DNA from: Chloranthus sessilifolius
Taxonomy: Eukaryota; Streptophyta; Magnoliopsida; Chloranthales; Chloranthaceae
Assembly: GCA_021018995.1 (NCBI GenBank)
Contig: CM037584.1
Span: forward strand, 147,391,317-147,455,316
Direction of reading: 5' to 3'
Length of the DNA stretch: 64,000 nt
Made by a program: the position numbers and the translations under genes. Below the pieces are notes generated by a model that worked only from the letters and a program-made list of their open reading frames with translations, did not search any database and was not told where the DNA came from. Position 1 is the first letter of the stretch. Each line of letters starts with the position of its first letter. Of the stretch, positions 43,380-55,619 are shown piece by piece.

Positions 43380-45890
43380 AAAGTATCACTTTTCACCCCT
43401 TAACTTAACCTTTGATTAGACCCTTAGCCATCTAATAAGTTCTTGTTAAGTATTTTATGTAGGTAATAATCAGCAGTGAAACAAGGCCAGGAATCCTGCT
43501 AAGGAGCCTGTTTTGGCACCAGAAGTCTCTCAGAAGGATGGACTCTGAATCCAGACCTGGAATGAGCCTCGTGTAGTCCAACTGAGCTTCCCAAGACTTT
43601 ACAACAACTACTCGCGTAGCTCTCGTGAAGCTCAAGAGTAGAACACATCGCGCAGTCTCGCGTAGTTCAAAACAGATCTCTCTCAACCTCACGCAGTTCG
43701 CTCAGAACGGCTGAAGAGAGAGAGCTTCAGGAGACTCCTCGCGTAGCTGTCGTGCAGTGGCCGCGGGATGCAATTATCAGAAGAGAACTCCTTGCGCAGT
43801 TCTCGCGCCATTCAAGAAGAAAGCATCCTCGCGAAGACGGAGCCATCCTCGCGAAGATCAATCAAGACATGAAACCTCGCGCAGTTCAAAACTCATTAAA
43901 GCCTCGTGAGGAAACTCGCGAAGTCCATTGAAGAGAAGTGTTCGCGAAGTTCTTGCGCTATTCAAATCTGTCCTCGCGAAGATCAACCCAGCGATCGCGC
44001 AGCTACCTCGCGACTGCTTGAACTCCAACCCCGCGACATCTGAGGCTTTGATGTCTACTCAACCTCGCGACTGCTTGAAGAGAAAACCAAGGCAACCTCG
44101 CGACGGTTGAAGCTTCAATATCAAATCATCCTCGCGAAGAGCAAGAGCTACCATGCGATAAGTCTGGGAAACAATGGCTACCTAGCGAAGCTTTGAACTT
44201 CAACTACCATCTCTTCAGCAGAGGACCTTCTGGGAATTTCCAGCGATTAGGGCACGCACTCCCATGCTCAAATCTCCGTGTGCGCGCCCCAAGGCATCCA
44301 AGGATCACTATTCAGCCACGTGGCATCTTTAAAATTAGGGTTTCCTAACCCTAATGCGCCGCCACACCACTGCTATATAAACCCATACTTAGCTTAGGTT
44401 TAGACATCCTGGAATAGCTGGGAACACATCTCATTTCTTGGAGATTTGATCTGAGATCGTTTTTCTTCTTTTTTTTGTAGCTGTAAGTAGTTTTCTTTTT
44501 TCTTTTTCCTTCTCTCCATAGTCCAGCATTTGCTCGCTATGCCTTTGTATGCATTTTGAACTAGTTTAATGGAAGTTCTGTAATAGGATTTTTTACATTA
44601 TGGGATTTGTGTTTGAATGTGAGATGCTCTATGCAAGGCTGTTGCCTTGTGATCGGCCATTGCTTTGGCTGTGATTCAAAGCAATGGAGGACTGATTCTA
44701 AGGGCCACTCAGATCCAAGTGACCTGTGTGTCTGGGCTATCATGGTCCTATACAGCCTTAGCCCCACCACAGGACCCACTAGATCTGAAATTCCCATGGG
44801 AGCTTGAGCTGGTAGCCTTGTGACCATAGTGGTGGCAGCGATATTCTTGTTTTGTCTTGGGCTCCGTGAGGAGGATAGCCTCTGGGATAGTCTGTGACCA
44901 TTCAAGTGGACAGGTTATAGCCTTAGGGTGATTCTAATCCACCGATCCAAGATGGATCTTTCTTCTTTACACCTGAGCTTATATAAGCCTGGTGGGAGAT
45001 TGTACAGAGGCAGACTCCCCTATAATTGTATAGATCCGCTATCAGATGTTAGATCTGATCTGGTTATAGAGATTGTAGGCTTGTGACTGGACTATTGTAA
45101 CCTCACTCAAGCAATGGACAGCTAGATCGAAGGTTGTACTCAATCTCTTGTTGGTTCTATGTGTCTGGGCTATCATGGTCCTATACAGCCTTAGCCTCAC
45201 ACATAGAGCTTTAGAGGTTGAGGTTCCCTATGGATTCTTGAGCTGGTAGCCTGGATGAAATAGTGCCTACAATGATTAACTTGTTTTGGCCCATCCCTGG
45301 ATTGTGGTTCCCCTATGGGATAGTCTGTGACCATTTGAGTGGACAGGTTATAACCTTAAGGTATTGAATCATGGCAGAGAGATGGGTTGGATCTTTTCTC
45401 CTCAGTGGTGATAACGTAGCCATTGGACAGGATTTCTATAACATCAGATCTGAATCTGAGTTACAAAGCTCCTCTGATCTAGGCTTAATAACATATTTCT
45501 CACCCTTTTATATTTATTTTCCACACTCCATCCATCCTCTCAACCCTTTCTGTAGTTTAGACATTAGGTTACCTTAGAATACCTAGAATAAGTGACCTTA
45601 AACTCCCCTCCTTTTTAGGACTGCCAGATCTGTAGTCAGATCTGGAGGGACTACTAGAGATGGCTCCCTTGGAGCTGTAGATCACCTTTCCCTGTGGGAC
45701 AAACTCTTACTTATCAAAACTTACCACAATGGACCCTGTATCTTGCAGGTCTAGGATTTCTTAGTTGTACTGATTCTGTCCCCTGTCTTACTCTTTCTTT
45801 GATTTTTAAATTACTTTTACCACCAACTAATAAAACAAGCACACACTAAGAATTCTAAACCAACAGATTTCATCATGGAAATCTAATCTC
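43380..45890 (+). repeat. LTR-like sequence (+) with TCGCG palindrome array
   Basis: The opening section (tatcacttttcacccc ... taacctttgattagaccc) is similar to the opening of the sequence at 62665 (tgtcactttccacatcc ... tagcctttaatagacc), pointing to one LTR lineage. An array of CTCGCGAAG/CTCGCGCAG words covers 43550-44210, followed by a TATA box (ctatataaaccc, 44371-44382) and a pyrimidine-rich leader. A ~250-bp segment is duplicated at 44720-44940 and 45150-45370. No primer site or second copy was found, so LTR identity is inferred. Confidence 0.5.
44371..44382 (+). promoter_or_regulatory. Putative TATA box of the LTR-like sequence
   Basis: CTATATAAACCC, followed about 30-40 bases later by a candidate transcription start zone; it lies directly downstream of the palindrome array. 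Confidence 0.55.
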
Positions 45891-45892
45891 TG

Positions 45893-47048
45893 ATGCATCA
45901 AATAATTGTTTTGATGGAGGATTTTGAAGTGCTCCAGGTTTCGTCTATGTTGGGCTTTAAGAAGTTGAGAAGTATGCAACTGCTACAACTCCATTTGGCG
46001 AGAGAACTCAGCCATTGTAAGGAATTCACCTTGTTGTCCTTGTGGCTGAGGGGCTTGAGCAGGTATAGGTTGTGCGGTTCGGGTGCGACCTGTTCAGGCG
46101 GTTCTTGTTGTACACCCCTGGCCGGTTGTCGTAGAGCTCTATTTCTCACACTCAAACGACACCTCTTTAAGATCATATTCCATTGCTTCCATGAAATTTT
46201 TTTCACATTATCCATCCTAGTTTCCTCACCTGCCAGTATCTCATATGGTTCTTCATTGTCGTCATCTTCATGACCATCAAGGAGTCGAGATATTATTCGG
46301 GCATAGGGCAAGGCAGTCAAGGGTTTATTAACAATGCTCAGTGACTCTTTGTTTGTGTATTTTATACCCTCGTACACTACTCGAGGCACAAAAAACTACC
46401 TATCTTCATGTATGGCAAATAGTGCCTGAAGTAACAAGTCCCGTCTCTCTCTCTCTCTCTCATTCTGAAGGGGGTACAGATTATTGCAGAATACAACATC
46501 CAAAAACCACATTATGTTGGGCAGTTGGGTTTGGGTCACGAATTGGCCAGAGGCTTGAAGACCACCAGTCATTCCAGCTGTAATTTGATGAAATTTTGGC
46601 TCCTTGGGACAGGGAATTCGTAAACCCCTTATGTTATCATAGTTTATGCTGCAGCGCATGGCTATAGCAATGTACACAAGCCCATGTGAAACTTACGCCC
46701 GTCAATTTCCATGGTGAAATTTCCATAGGCATCAGTGTCTTTGAAATGCTGGTAAAATAGTTTAACCAGACATGGGTGATAATGGGGCTGGACGGGTTGA
46801 AGTAGGGGTTCAAGGTTGGCACGTCTTATTTGGTCTATCGACTAGATTATTATATCATCGGTAAATAATTTTGGGTCAAACAACCATTCAGGTTCAAACG
46901 TCTTATTAGCCAACCATGCCGCCGGTTGCTCTAGGCTTGGCGGCGGAGGTTCCGAGCTAGCCGAGGCCTTACCCTTGGCGCTAGCAGAGAGTTTTGGTCG
47001 AGAGACTAGGATTTTGGTCGTGGCCTTCTTCCTAGTTGCCATGCGCAA
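45893..47048 (-). pseudogene. Extra 3' ORF of a Del-type element (putative plant transposon protein), outer copy
   Basis: Minus-strand frames in series: an N-terminal K/S/P-rich start (MRMATRKKATTKIL, 47048) with WLANKTFEPEWLFDPK; VKLFYQHFKDTDAYGNFTM (about 46700-46770); ASGQFVTQTQLPNIMWFLDVVF then NLYPLQNE (46440-46560); and PLTALPYARIISRLLDGHE with an acidic tail (46250-46320) and a Q/P-rich C-terminus. The order resembles the plant 'putative transposon protein' family often found in gypsy elements outside gag-pol. It follows the integrase end (47760) in sense, as in the element at 48511-59981. Frameshifts near 46830, 46640 and 46390. Function unknown; the position is that of env in env-bearing elements, but no signal peptide or membrane segment is visible. 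Confidence 0.6.
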
Positions 47049-47759
47049 GAAAACGGATAGGAAAGGAGGGTTTCATGTGGTTTACCTCACAAGATGGGTT
47101 AAATCCAAGAGAAATCAGACTCGGCGAAGCTCATGCACGTTGATCCTTGAGCTTGGAGAGTGTTGGCGCGAAAGATCGAACGATTCCAATGCGAATGGTC
47201 GGGGTTCACGCGGGAGAGACAACGAGAGAGGGACCCAGGCTTAAAATTCTCGAAAACGACAAATGATGGTTTCTCGGGCCCCTTTAAAGTTTTCTCAGTC
47301 GCCGCAGCAACTTTAAGTTCTCGTCGCGGAGCCCAATTATGAAGTGTCACCGCGGCAAGCTTCAATCTCGTTGCGGCGAGCAACACAGAAACATAATTTA
47401 TGTTCTGGGGTTGATTTAGGCTCGCAAATGTCAATGTGACTGATGGGTTATGGTCCAGGCTTATGCTAGTCATTAATAGTATAATGTGGGAGTACTTTCT
47501 ACATGTTTATCGGGTCATTTGACTAATGATCTACTAAATTTGACAAGTATTTGAATCATATTTCGAACGCAATTTATGAACAATTGCTCAATATATTGAA
47601 TTTGAAAGATACACATACTTGATAGTGACAGATTTAGTATTGATTTCGTTATGACTTTGTCCTTGTCTACACATACATGGACTCATTTACACTTTACTAC
47701 CATGACATACAAAAGTGACTGATCTCATTGAAACAGTCTCGGGTATTGCTCTCTGATTT
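47049..47759 (-). other. Spacer between extra ORF and integrase end
   Basis: Holds a minus-strand frame at 47099-47473 without recognisable domain. Otherwise AT-rich, likely part of the outer Del-type element. Confidence 0.35.
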
Positions 47760-48510
47760 AGGCTTCATGTTCTAATGTCGCTTCGGCGTTGGAATGGTTG
47801 CACCATTGGACTAGGACAAGTGGGATACGTTTTGCCCACATAATCTACTCCTTGTGGTCTAAGACTTTGAGTGGTTCTTCAATTAGTGTTAAGTCCTCTT
47901 GGACTTCTATTGGCTGGTAGTCCAATACGTGCGACGCATCTCTCACATATTTTCTCATCATCGACATGTGGAACATGTTGTGAATGTTGGACAACTGCGA
48001 CGGTAGAGCAATGCGATAGGCCACTTTGCCAACATGGATTAAAATTTTGAAAGGGCCAATATATCAAGGACTAAGCTTCCCTCATTTGCCAAATCGCATC
48101 ACACCCTTGGTCGATGAGATCTTGACAAACACATGATCGCCAAACTGAAATTCCACGCTTGACCTTTTAAGATCCGTATAACTTTTCTGACGGCTTTAGG
48201 CTATTTTTAGTCGTTCCTGGATGTGACGGACGGTCTCATTTGTGCTTTCAATGAGTTATGAGCCCAATAATATTCGCTCTCCGATCTCTTTCCAATTTAT
48301 CGGGGATTTACATCGGTGGCCATAGAGTGCTTCAAAAGGAGCCATTCTGATGCTCACCTAATAACTGTTGTTGTAGGAAAATTCAACTAACGACAGGTGT
48401 TTATCCCATGACCCTTGGAATATAATATACAGGCCCGCAACATGTCTTTAACCTGATTCACCCTTTCTGTTTGTCCATCGGTCTGAGGGTGAAAAGCTGA
48501 GTTAAACTCT
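47760..48510 (-). pseudogene. Integrase C-terminal half of an outer Del-type element
   Basis: Minus-strand reading from 48508: [17 protein letters not shown] (integrase glutamate motif), then a run parallel to the intact neighbour at 52720-53330, with HNMFHMSMMRKYVRDASHV (about 47930-47990) and the terminal chromodomain-like block KRIPLVLVQWCNHSNAEAT. Several stops (for example after INTCR and VIR). The reading ends exactly where the next LTR starts at about 48511, so the remainder was displaced or lost on insertion of the inner element. Confidence 0.82.
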
Positions 48511-50895
48511 AGCCTAAATTTTCACACCCAAAAACCCGTGTCATTAGGACCGCTCATAAGGTGATCCCGAAATGAACTGAATACTTGGTACATCCACACA
48601 CAAAGAGGAAACATAACATATATTCTAACTAAGCAGATAGAGTCATCATAAGAAATTAAATCTCCAATTATATATAATAACAATGTCCGAATCATAACAA
48701 AAGACGGTTCTAATCAAATGCAAATCACATGGACAAAAGAACCGAATCGAACCACCAGTGACGAACATTGTCACCAAACAATGGTTCGCAAAATAATACA
48801 GTATGACATAAATACATGAGTTCTAATAAAACTGGCTGGACGTACCAAGCCTAACAACAGATCTCAAAACTAAACTCCCGCAGCATAGCCCACTAGAAGA
48901 ACTCGTCAGAAGGGGGCTCAGTCTCCTCCTCTGGTATGTACTCTGGGTCCTTAGGATCAATGTCCTCAGTACCCGCATCTACACCTGTACCTGTGAGGTA
49001 TATTCGAGGGGGGAGCTAACATCTAAGCTCAATAGGAAAATATAGTTAACATGCATATTTTCACATTACACATATATCTCATGACATAATTCAAAACACA
49101 CTTTTCCTACTAAGAATCACAATTTAAAAGTATTTAAATTGACAAAAAATGAATATCTGATGCATATTTCAAAACACATTAATCATGGCTGCTAAAACTT
49201 TTCTTACAACACAGAAACTTAAATCAATTACTTAAATATAATCTCGAGCATATATATCATCGATAGCCACACATATATTGATGGGAACCCCAACCATCGT
49301 CGTTCAATGAACAATTAACACAATGCCCAAACCCCTTAGAACGAGGTGATTTGTGTCGAACGAAGTATTACCGTAGAATGGTAATCAAAGAACGGATATC
49401 CCGCTGTACCAGAGCACAAAGATTTGTTCCGCATTAATTCTTAAATTAAAGTGTGAAATTTGACTTATAGTTTATCACCATGAATTATGGTAATTTATAC
49501 TAGGTTTGAAGTTTTAATATTCAAAGCTCACACACACTCATAGCTGATTCTTTCTGATGTCACACACACACATAATCTTTCAGAGTGCACATACACACAC
49601 ACTTTTCACATTTAAAATCATAAACGAAGTTTATGCTTATCATTGAAAAATTACAAATCACCCACACTTTCATCATATCATAAAATCCATGATAGTTGTA
49701 ATAAAATGCACATGTTACAGAGTTTTCCCTACCTCAACGCAAAACCAACATGAAGGCTTCTTATTTCGAGCTAGCCCCACTCACACATACTCATGCTCAT
49801 ACCTAAAGCACACAAATTCACTTCCCGTAAGTCATAAATGATAAGAAATAGGAAGACTAAAAGTCTCTCACTGTTCTCCTTATGAAAAATTGAAAAACCT
49901 TTGAATTTGTCCAAATCGATTGATCGGTTTCTAAAATCGATCTATCGAAATACATTTCGATCGGTCAGTTTTATTAGAAAACCAATACATTTCTCATGTC
50001 ACAATCCGATCAATCGGTTCCCAAATCGATCGATCGAGTTTCAAATTGATTGATTGAATTCAATTTCGATCAATTGGTTCCTTCAGAAAACCACACACTT
50101 CTAGTGCCATAATTCGATCGATCGGTTCCCAAATCGATCGAATTCCATTTCAATCGATCTGTTCCTTCAGAAACCCTTTAACACGCTCACTGTTTTCACA
50201 AATCGATCGATCAAATTTCATGTCAATCGATTGGTTTCTCCATAAACTTTTATATTTTTGCTCTGGCAAAATCGATCGATCGGATACTTATTTCGGACGA
50301 TTAGTTTTGTCAAATTTCTCATATTCATGGGTTTCCACTTCCCAAACTCATTTTCTTTCAAATTTAACTCCTACACTTCTAATTTTTCACCCACATCATA
50401 CCTAAAGTCTAATATAACTAAAGATCACAAATTCATATAAGTTTTCTCGCCTTTAATTGATCAATTCCTCGATCCACGAATTCATGCCCAAGTTAGGGTT
50501 TCAGAGTTGAAATTTTGGGATTCTCTTCGATCCTCAGTCCCCAAACTCCACGTATAGCTCCAATCTTGCACACACTACACTACGTTTAGAGCTCTCATTC
50601 CTTCTCTCTCTTCTCAATAAATTCTCAACAACTAAAACAAGAGAAATGAATTCTCTTATCCCATTTGGCCTTTATACTTAAAGTTTAGTTTTTGGGTGTT
50701 AAGCCGTTACACCGTACCTCGGTGTACGGTACTTCATCAAATGGTTCATACTATTTCTAAATCTTTCTTTTTCACTAAAAATTTATTCTAACTCATTAAA
50801 TCACTATAATATTTTTATATTCTTTGGTACGTGACCAGTCGGGCATGCACACCGAGATGGATTGTTCAAAAGTCAAAATTTTTTGGGACATCACA
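48511..50895 (-). repeat. 3' LTR of the Del-type element
   Basis: Right end reads ...gggacatcaca (minus strand TGTGATGTCCC). The left terminus has lost the TG (tagcctaaattttcac against tgatagcccgaatttc). Matches 57515-59981 throughout. Contains the ATCGATCGATCGG array at 49915-50290. Confidence 0.88.
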
Positions 50896-50910
50896 TTCTC
50901 CCCTCCTTAG
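50896..50910 (-). promoter_or_regulatory. Polypurine tract of the Del-type element
   Basis: Minus-strand reading AAGGAGGGGAGAA immediately before the 3' LTR. Confidence 0.85.
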
Positions 50911-51339
50911 AAATTTTCATCATCGAAAATGAACCTAAGGTAACTAATCACACAACGCGACTTACTACAACACACACATTCCCAACAATATCCACACATA
51001 TCTAATCATACTCATTCAAGACATGTATCTAATCACATGCAGCCAAGAAAACTAATCAACCCATCTACAGTTGCATATAATCGACAGAAAACTCTCATTC
51101 ATATGCAAAAATTAACATTCCCATAGACAAATTTAAAATTTACAAACCATCCACATCAAACATATATACCATCCAAAGGTGGCAACCATGCCACAATAGT
51201 TTAATCATTTATAGAAATTTTCCTGAATTAATTACATATAATTTAAAAAAATCATTCTTTGAATATCAAAACTAATACCCTGAGTCTCATTCAATCCAGT
51301 ATCACCGTTGCTTATCCTCGTTATCGGTTTACTTTGCTC
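50911..51339. other. 3' non-coding part of the Del-type element
   Basis: AT-rich sequence between the extra ORF and the polypurine tract; no coding signal. Confidence 0.45.
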
Positions 51340-52220
51340 GAACTTGAAGCGAGGTATATAGGCACGTCGTCAGCTTATAAGCTGTAGATAATCGAAAGGA
51401 TACATGAAGCGCATCGTCTCAGCCATCAACGCCTCATGGTAGTCCAGGCGTCGGCTCAACTGATGATTGTTCTCAGCCATGAGGGCGAGAACGTCATCAA
51501 TAGTAGCAGTAGATGTACGCTAAGGTGGTGGAGGCACACGTTAAAACATCTGGCGAGGTGGGGCTGCGATTCTTTGGTGATCTGAGCATGCGTCATGTGC
51601 ATGCTGCTCTTGGTCTTGAGGAGCATCGGGTGCAGCACCATGTATAGGCGGTACTTGTTCTTCTACCTGGAGACTCTTCTTCAATTGATTATAAGTTTTA
51701 TTCCAATCCTTGAGAGAGTATAGCTTCATGTTATCGTTTAATCTCGGCTCATCGTCGGAAATTGTATACTCTTCACCTCAGGGATAATCCTCAATCATAC
51801 TGGATATGAGGCGAGCGTATGGAATCTCATCTACTAGTTTCCCTCCCCCTTTCAACATCTTTCAGAATACTTCATCTCCTCAAATACATCCTTTGGGGAA
51901 CTAAACCTCTGACCCATATGTGTTGAAAATAAGACCCACTGCACTTCCCCAACCCTCTCGGTCTTATGTCTCATAGGGTATAGGTTGCATTTAAAAATCG
52001 TATCCAACATCCACAAATGACTAGGCAAATCAACTCTTTTAATTACTTGACCCGACCCTTGCCTGCCCTGGGCCATCTTCTCTATAACTATATGAAAATC
52101 AACTGGTGTACAGTTTGGTTCCCTCAAATCGATCTCAGTACCATAGTCGACATAGCACTCGAGTGCGTCGGCAACATGGTCATGAGTGAACTCATACACT
52201 CTTCCATCTATTTTGGTACA
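51340..52220 (-). pseudogene. Extra 3' ORF of the Del-type element, inner copy
   Basis: Minus-strand, sense with pol, located between integrase and the 3' LTR. Readable in order: MYEFTHDHVADALECYVDYG; SGQVIKRVDLPSHLWMLDTIF then NLYPMRHKTE (about 51960-52060); FSSPKDVFEEMKYS (about 51860-51900); EIPYARLISSMIEDYP (about 51780-51840); then KLYSLKDWNKTYNQLKKSL and a histidine/glutamine/proline-rich tail, ending with NNHQLSRRLDYHEALMAE (about 51420-51480). Blocks align one-to-one with the outer copy at 45893-47048 (LPNIMWFLDVVF, NLYPLQNE, LPYARIISRLL). Several stops. Looks like the plant transposon-protein family; function unknown. Confidence 0.65.
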
Positions 52221-52545
52221 AATCGGTCGGTTTTCATATTAACCTTGCCGCCTAGTAATATTGATTGATCGATTTTTTATTTCGATCGATCGATTTTCAC
52301 AGACAAAGCCTATGCCTCTGTTCTGTCAAATCGATCAATCGGTTTAGGTTTCGATCAGTCGGTTTTGACAGAAAACCTCAAAATCTAAGTTTTTCACTCC
52401 CAATTGATTGCAACTTCCTAACTTTGAAATATTTTGTTCTTTATAGTTCCATCAAGCTACATTTACACATTAAAACATCAAGTTTATAAACTCAAAAGAA
52501 ATTTACAATTTCCAAAACTTTTCTCAACTCTCATTATAACAATTG
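52221..52545. other. Spacer with TCGATCGATCGA words
   Basis: Between integrase end and extra ORF. Carries several copies of the same cgatcgatcgatt/gatcagtcggttt words as the LTR array (52225-52370), then AT-rich sequence. It may be a promoter-like spacer for the extra ORF or an LTR-derived insertion. Confidence 0.45.
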
Positions 52546-53780
52546 AGGGTATTGATCGTGGATCTCGGCTTCACGCTCCCAAGTGGCCTCCTCTGCTGAA
52601 TGATTCCGCCACTTAACAAGCACTAACGGAATATGTTTCATGCACAATACTTGTTCCTTTCGATCAAGTATTTGAACCGACTCTTCTCTCATGGTCAAAT
52701 CTTCATAAATCTTGTTCAGTTAATCATCAAAGATGTGTGTAGGGTCCTTCACATATTTCCTTAACATCGATATGTGAAATACATTGTGTACCCGATCAAG
52801 TTGTGGGGGTGAAGCAACTCTGTATGCCACTTCATCAACCCGACCCAAACTTTCAAAAGGTCCTATGTAGCGTGGGCTTAGCTTTCCCCACTTTTCAAAT
52901 CGCATCACACCTTTTATTGGTAAGATCTTGACGAATACATGATCTCCAACTTGAAAATCGATACTTGTCCTCTTGATATTGGCATAACTCTTCTGTCTAC
53001 TTTGAGCTATCTTGATCCTTTCATGAATCAAACGAACGGTTTCAACATTTCTCTCAATAACTTCCAGACCTAATATAAACCTTTCACCGGTCTCTTCCCA
53101 ATTAATCGGTGATCTATATCGCCGTCCATATAGTGCTTCATAAGGTGCCATGCCGATACTCCCCTGAAAACTGTTATTGTATGCAAACTCGATCAATGAC
53201 AAGTGTTGATCCCATGATCCCTAAAAATCAAGCATACACGCTTTGAGCATATCTTCAATTATTTGATTCACCCGCTCGGTTTGTCCATCCGTTTGTGGGT
53301 GAAATGCCGAACTGAAGTCTAATCGCGTACCCATTCATTCTTGAAACTTCTGCCAAAACTTTAAAATATATAACGGGTCATAATCTGAAACAATGTTGGC
53401 TGGTATACCATGCAATCGAACTATCTCTTTCATATACATCTTTGTAAGCCTTTCTACCGTATATATCGTGTTGTATGGCAAGAAGTGAGCTGACTTGGTT
53501 AGTCGATCAACAACCATCCAAATGGCATTGTGCTTCCTTGCTGTCCGTGGTAATCCCAATATGAAGTTCATAAAAATTGACTCCCATTTCCACTCTGGTA
53601 TTGGTAGAGGTTGCAATAAATCTGTCGGATGTCTGTGATCCACCTGCACTTGCTGACATACTAAACTCTTTGAAACATATTCAGTAACATCCTATTTCAA
53701 ACCTCTCCACCAATAGTTCTTCTTCAGATCCTGGTACATCTTGGTACCACCAGGATGAATATCACTTGTGGGCTTCATCT
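52546..53780 (-). pseudogene. Integrase of the Del-type element with chromodomain-like end
   Basis: Joins element DNA to the chromosome. The zinc-binding N-terminus is readable near 53680-53770 (HPGGTKMYQDLKKNYWW, then SLVCQQVQVDH). The catalytic core at 53335-53650 has WESIFMNFILGLPRT, where the first catalytic aspartate (usually MDF) is N, then IVSDYDPLY (second aspartate present) and [10 protein letters not shown] (glutamate present, about 53270). Then LSLIEFAYNNSFQGSIGMAPYEALYGR, GPFESLGRVDEVAYRV and HISMLRKYVKDPTH, and the C-terminal block HIPLVLVKWRNHSAEEATWE (about 52560-52620). Stops after WQKFQE, LDF and DD. Inactive by stops and by the lost aspartate. Confidence 0.88.
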
Positions 53781-55592
53781 AGAATAGTTTGTCGAAGGTC
53801 AGCATCTATCGGTATACGTAGATGTCTCTCAAAATAATAGCGATTTATCTTTCTTGATGGAGAAATTTGGTCTACTGCCATCAATCACACCCCGTTTGAT
53901 CTTCTCTAACTCTGCATCTTTCATCTGTAACTCATAAATGTGATCGAAGATCATCGGTCGAATCGTGATATTTTCCATAGAGGCTCTTGAAGCTTATACC
54001 TCGATCTTCATGTCATATAAAGAAAGATCCTCTAGCAGTTTTCATCTACGGATCCCCATGATAAGGTTAGATAGTATAGCCAAATCTTTCAACTCAAAGT
54101 ATCTGCTATAACATTCACCTTGCCTGGGTGATACTGAATGGAGCAATCGTAATCCTTAAGAAACTCCATCCATCTATGTTGCCTCATATTTAGTTCTTTC
54201 TACGTAAATAAGTATCTGAGGCTCTTGTGATCCGTGAAGATCTCAAAGGTCTCTCCATACAAGTAGTGTCTCCATATCTTCAATGCGAAGATCACTGCTG
54301 CTAGTTCCAAATCATGTGTTAGATAATTTCTCTCGTGGTCCGTAAGCTATCTCGACCCATATGCAATAACCTTCTTATTCTGGTTGAGCACACAGCCTAA
54401 GCCACTGTGTGAAGCATCACTATACACAACAAACCCTCCATTGCCTGATGGAATATCCAACACTGGTGCTAAAGTTAGTCTCTTCTTGAGTTCTTAAAAA
54501 CTCTTCTCACACTCTTCAGTCCACTCAAACTTTACATCTTCTCTTGTCAGTCTCGTGAGCGGTCCTGAAATCTTAAAAATCCTTCTCCAAACTGTCTATA
54601 ATACCCAGCCAGACAAAGAAAACTATGAATCTCAGTCACAGTCTTTGGTTGTTCCCATTCTACTACTGCCTCGATCTTTGTTGGATCCACTATAACACCT
54701 TCTTCTGAGACAACATGTCCCAAGAAGCTTACTTTTTCTATTCAAAACTCACACTTACTGAGCTTCGCATATAACTGGTATTCACGTAGTGTCTGTAAAG
54801 TTATCCTCAGATACTATTCATGCTCCTTTTTTTCGAGTAGATGAGGTTGTCATCTACAAACACGACTATACAAGTATCGAGGTGTGGTTTGAACACCCGA
54901 TTCATTAGATACATGAATGAAGTTGGTGCGTTAGCAAAGCCGAAAGGCATCACCAAGTACTTGTAATGTCCATATCTGGTTCTGAATGCCATTTTCTATA
55001 TATCTTCGATTTTAACTCGCAACTGATGGTATCCAGATCTCAAGTCGATCTTGGAAAAGAATCTTGTACCTTGTAACTGATAAAATAGATCGTCTATTCT
55101 GGGCAAAGGGTATCGATTCTTGATGGTTAACTTATTCAACTGACGATAGTCGACGTACAATCCCATCGACCCGTCCTTCTTCTTCACAAATAAGACCAGT
55201 GCTCCCCAAGGAGACACACTTGGTCTTATGAACTCTTTATCTAAGAGTCCCTGTAACTGGTCCTTCAACTCCTTCAACTTAGTTGGGGCCATTCGATATG
55301 GTGCTTTAGATACTAGCTCCGTTCCCGGTGCTAAGTCGATGGCGAACTCTACTTCTCTATCTGGTGGCAATACCACCAATTTATCTGGAAACACGTCTTG
55401 AAACTCACTAGCAATCGGAATTTTAGATATCACATTCTTCTCTTCCCGTTGCTCTTTCAGAGAAGCAAAGTATCCACTGCATCCCTTCTTTATCAAACAT
55501 TCTACTTGGACTGCGAAGGTAAGAGGTACAAAGGTTGATCGCATTCCTAGAAACTTGAATGATCTATTCTCATTCGGTTGAAAAGTAAACAT
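53781..55592 (-). pseudogene. Reverse transcriptase and RNase H of the Del-type element
   Basis: Minus-strand RT from 55592: [72 protein letters not shown], a stop at about 54994, then [21 protein letters not shown] and [11 protein letters not shown] (catalytic F-V-D-D, about 54840-54870). RNase H and tether follow in broken frames: [20 protein letters not shown] (about 54280-54350), [29 protein letters not shown] (about 54110-54180). Many stops between 54000 and 54800. Typical gypsy order. Confidence 0.88.
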
Positions 55593-55619
55593 CTTCCTCC
55601 GTCAATCAATGCTTGCGCC

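Noticed and set aside
49915..50290. CRISPR-like array
   Set aside because: Repeats are short palindromes in a plant LTR with irregular spacing and no cas genes.
51340..52220. True envelope (env) gene
   Set aside because: Position fits, but no signal peptide, membrane segment or furin-type site is visible; called an extra ORF of unknown function instead.
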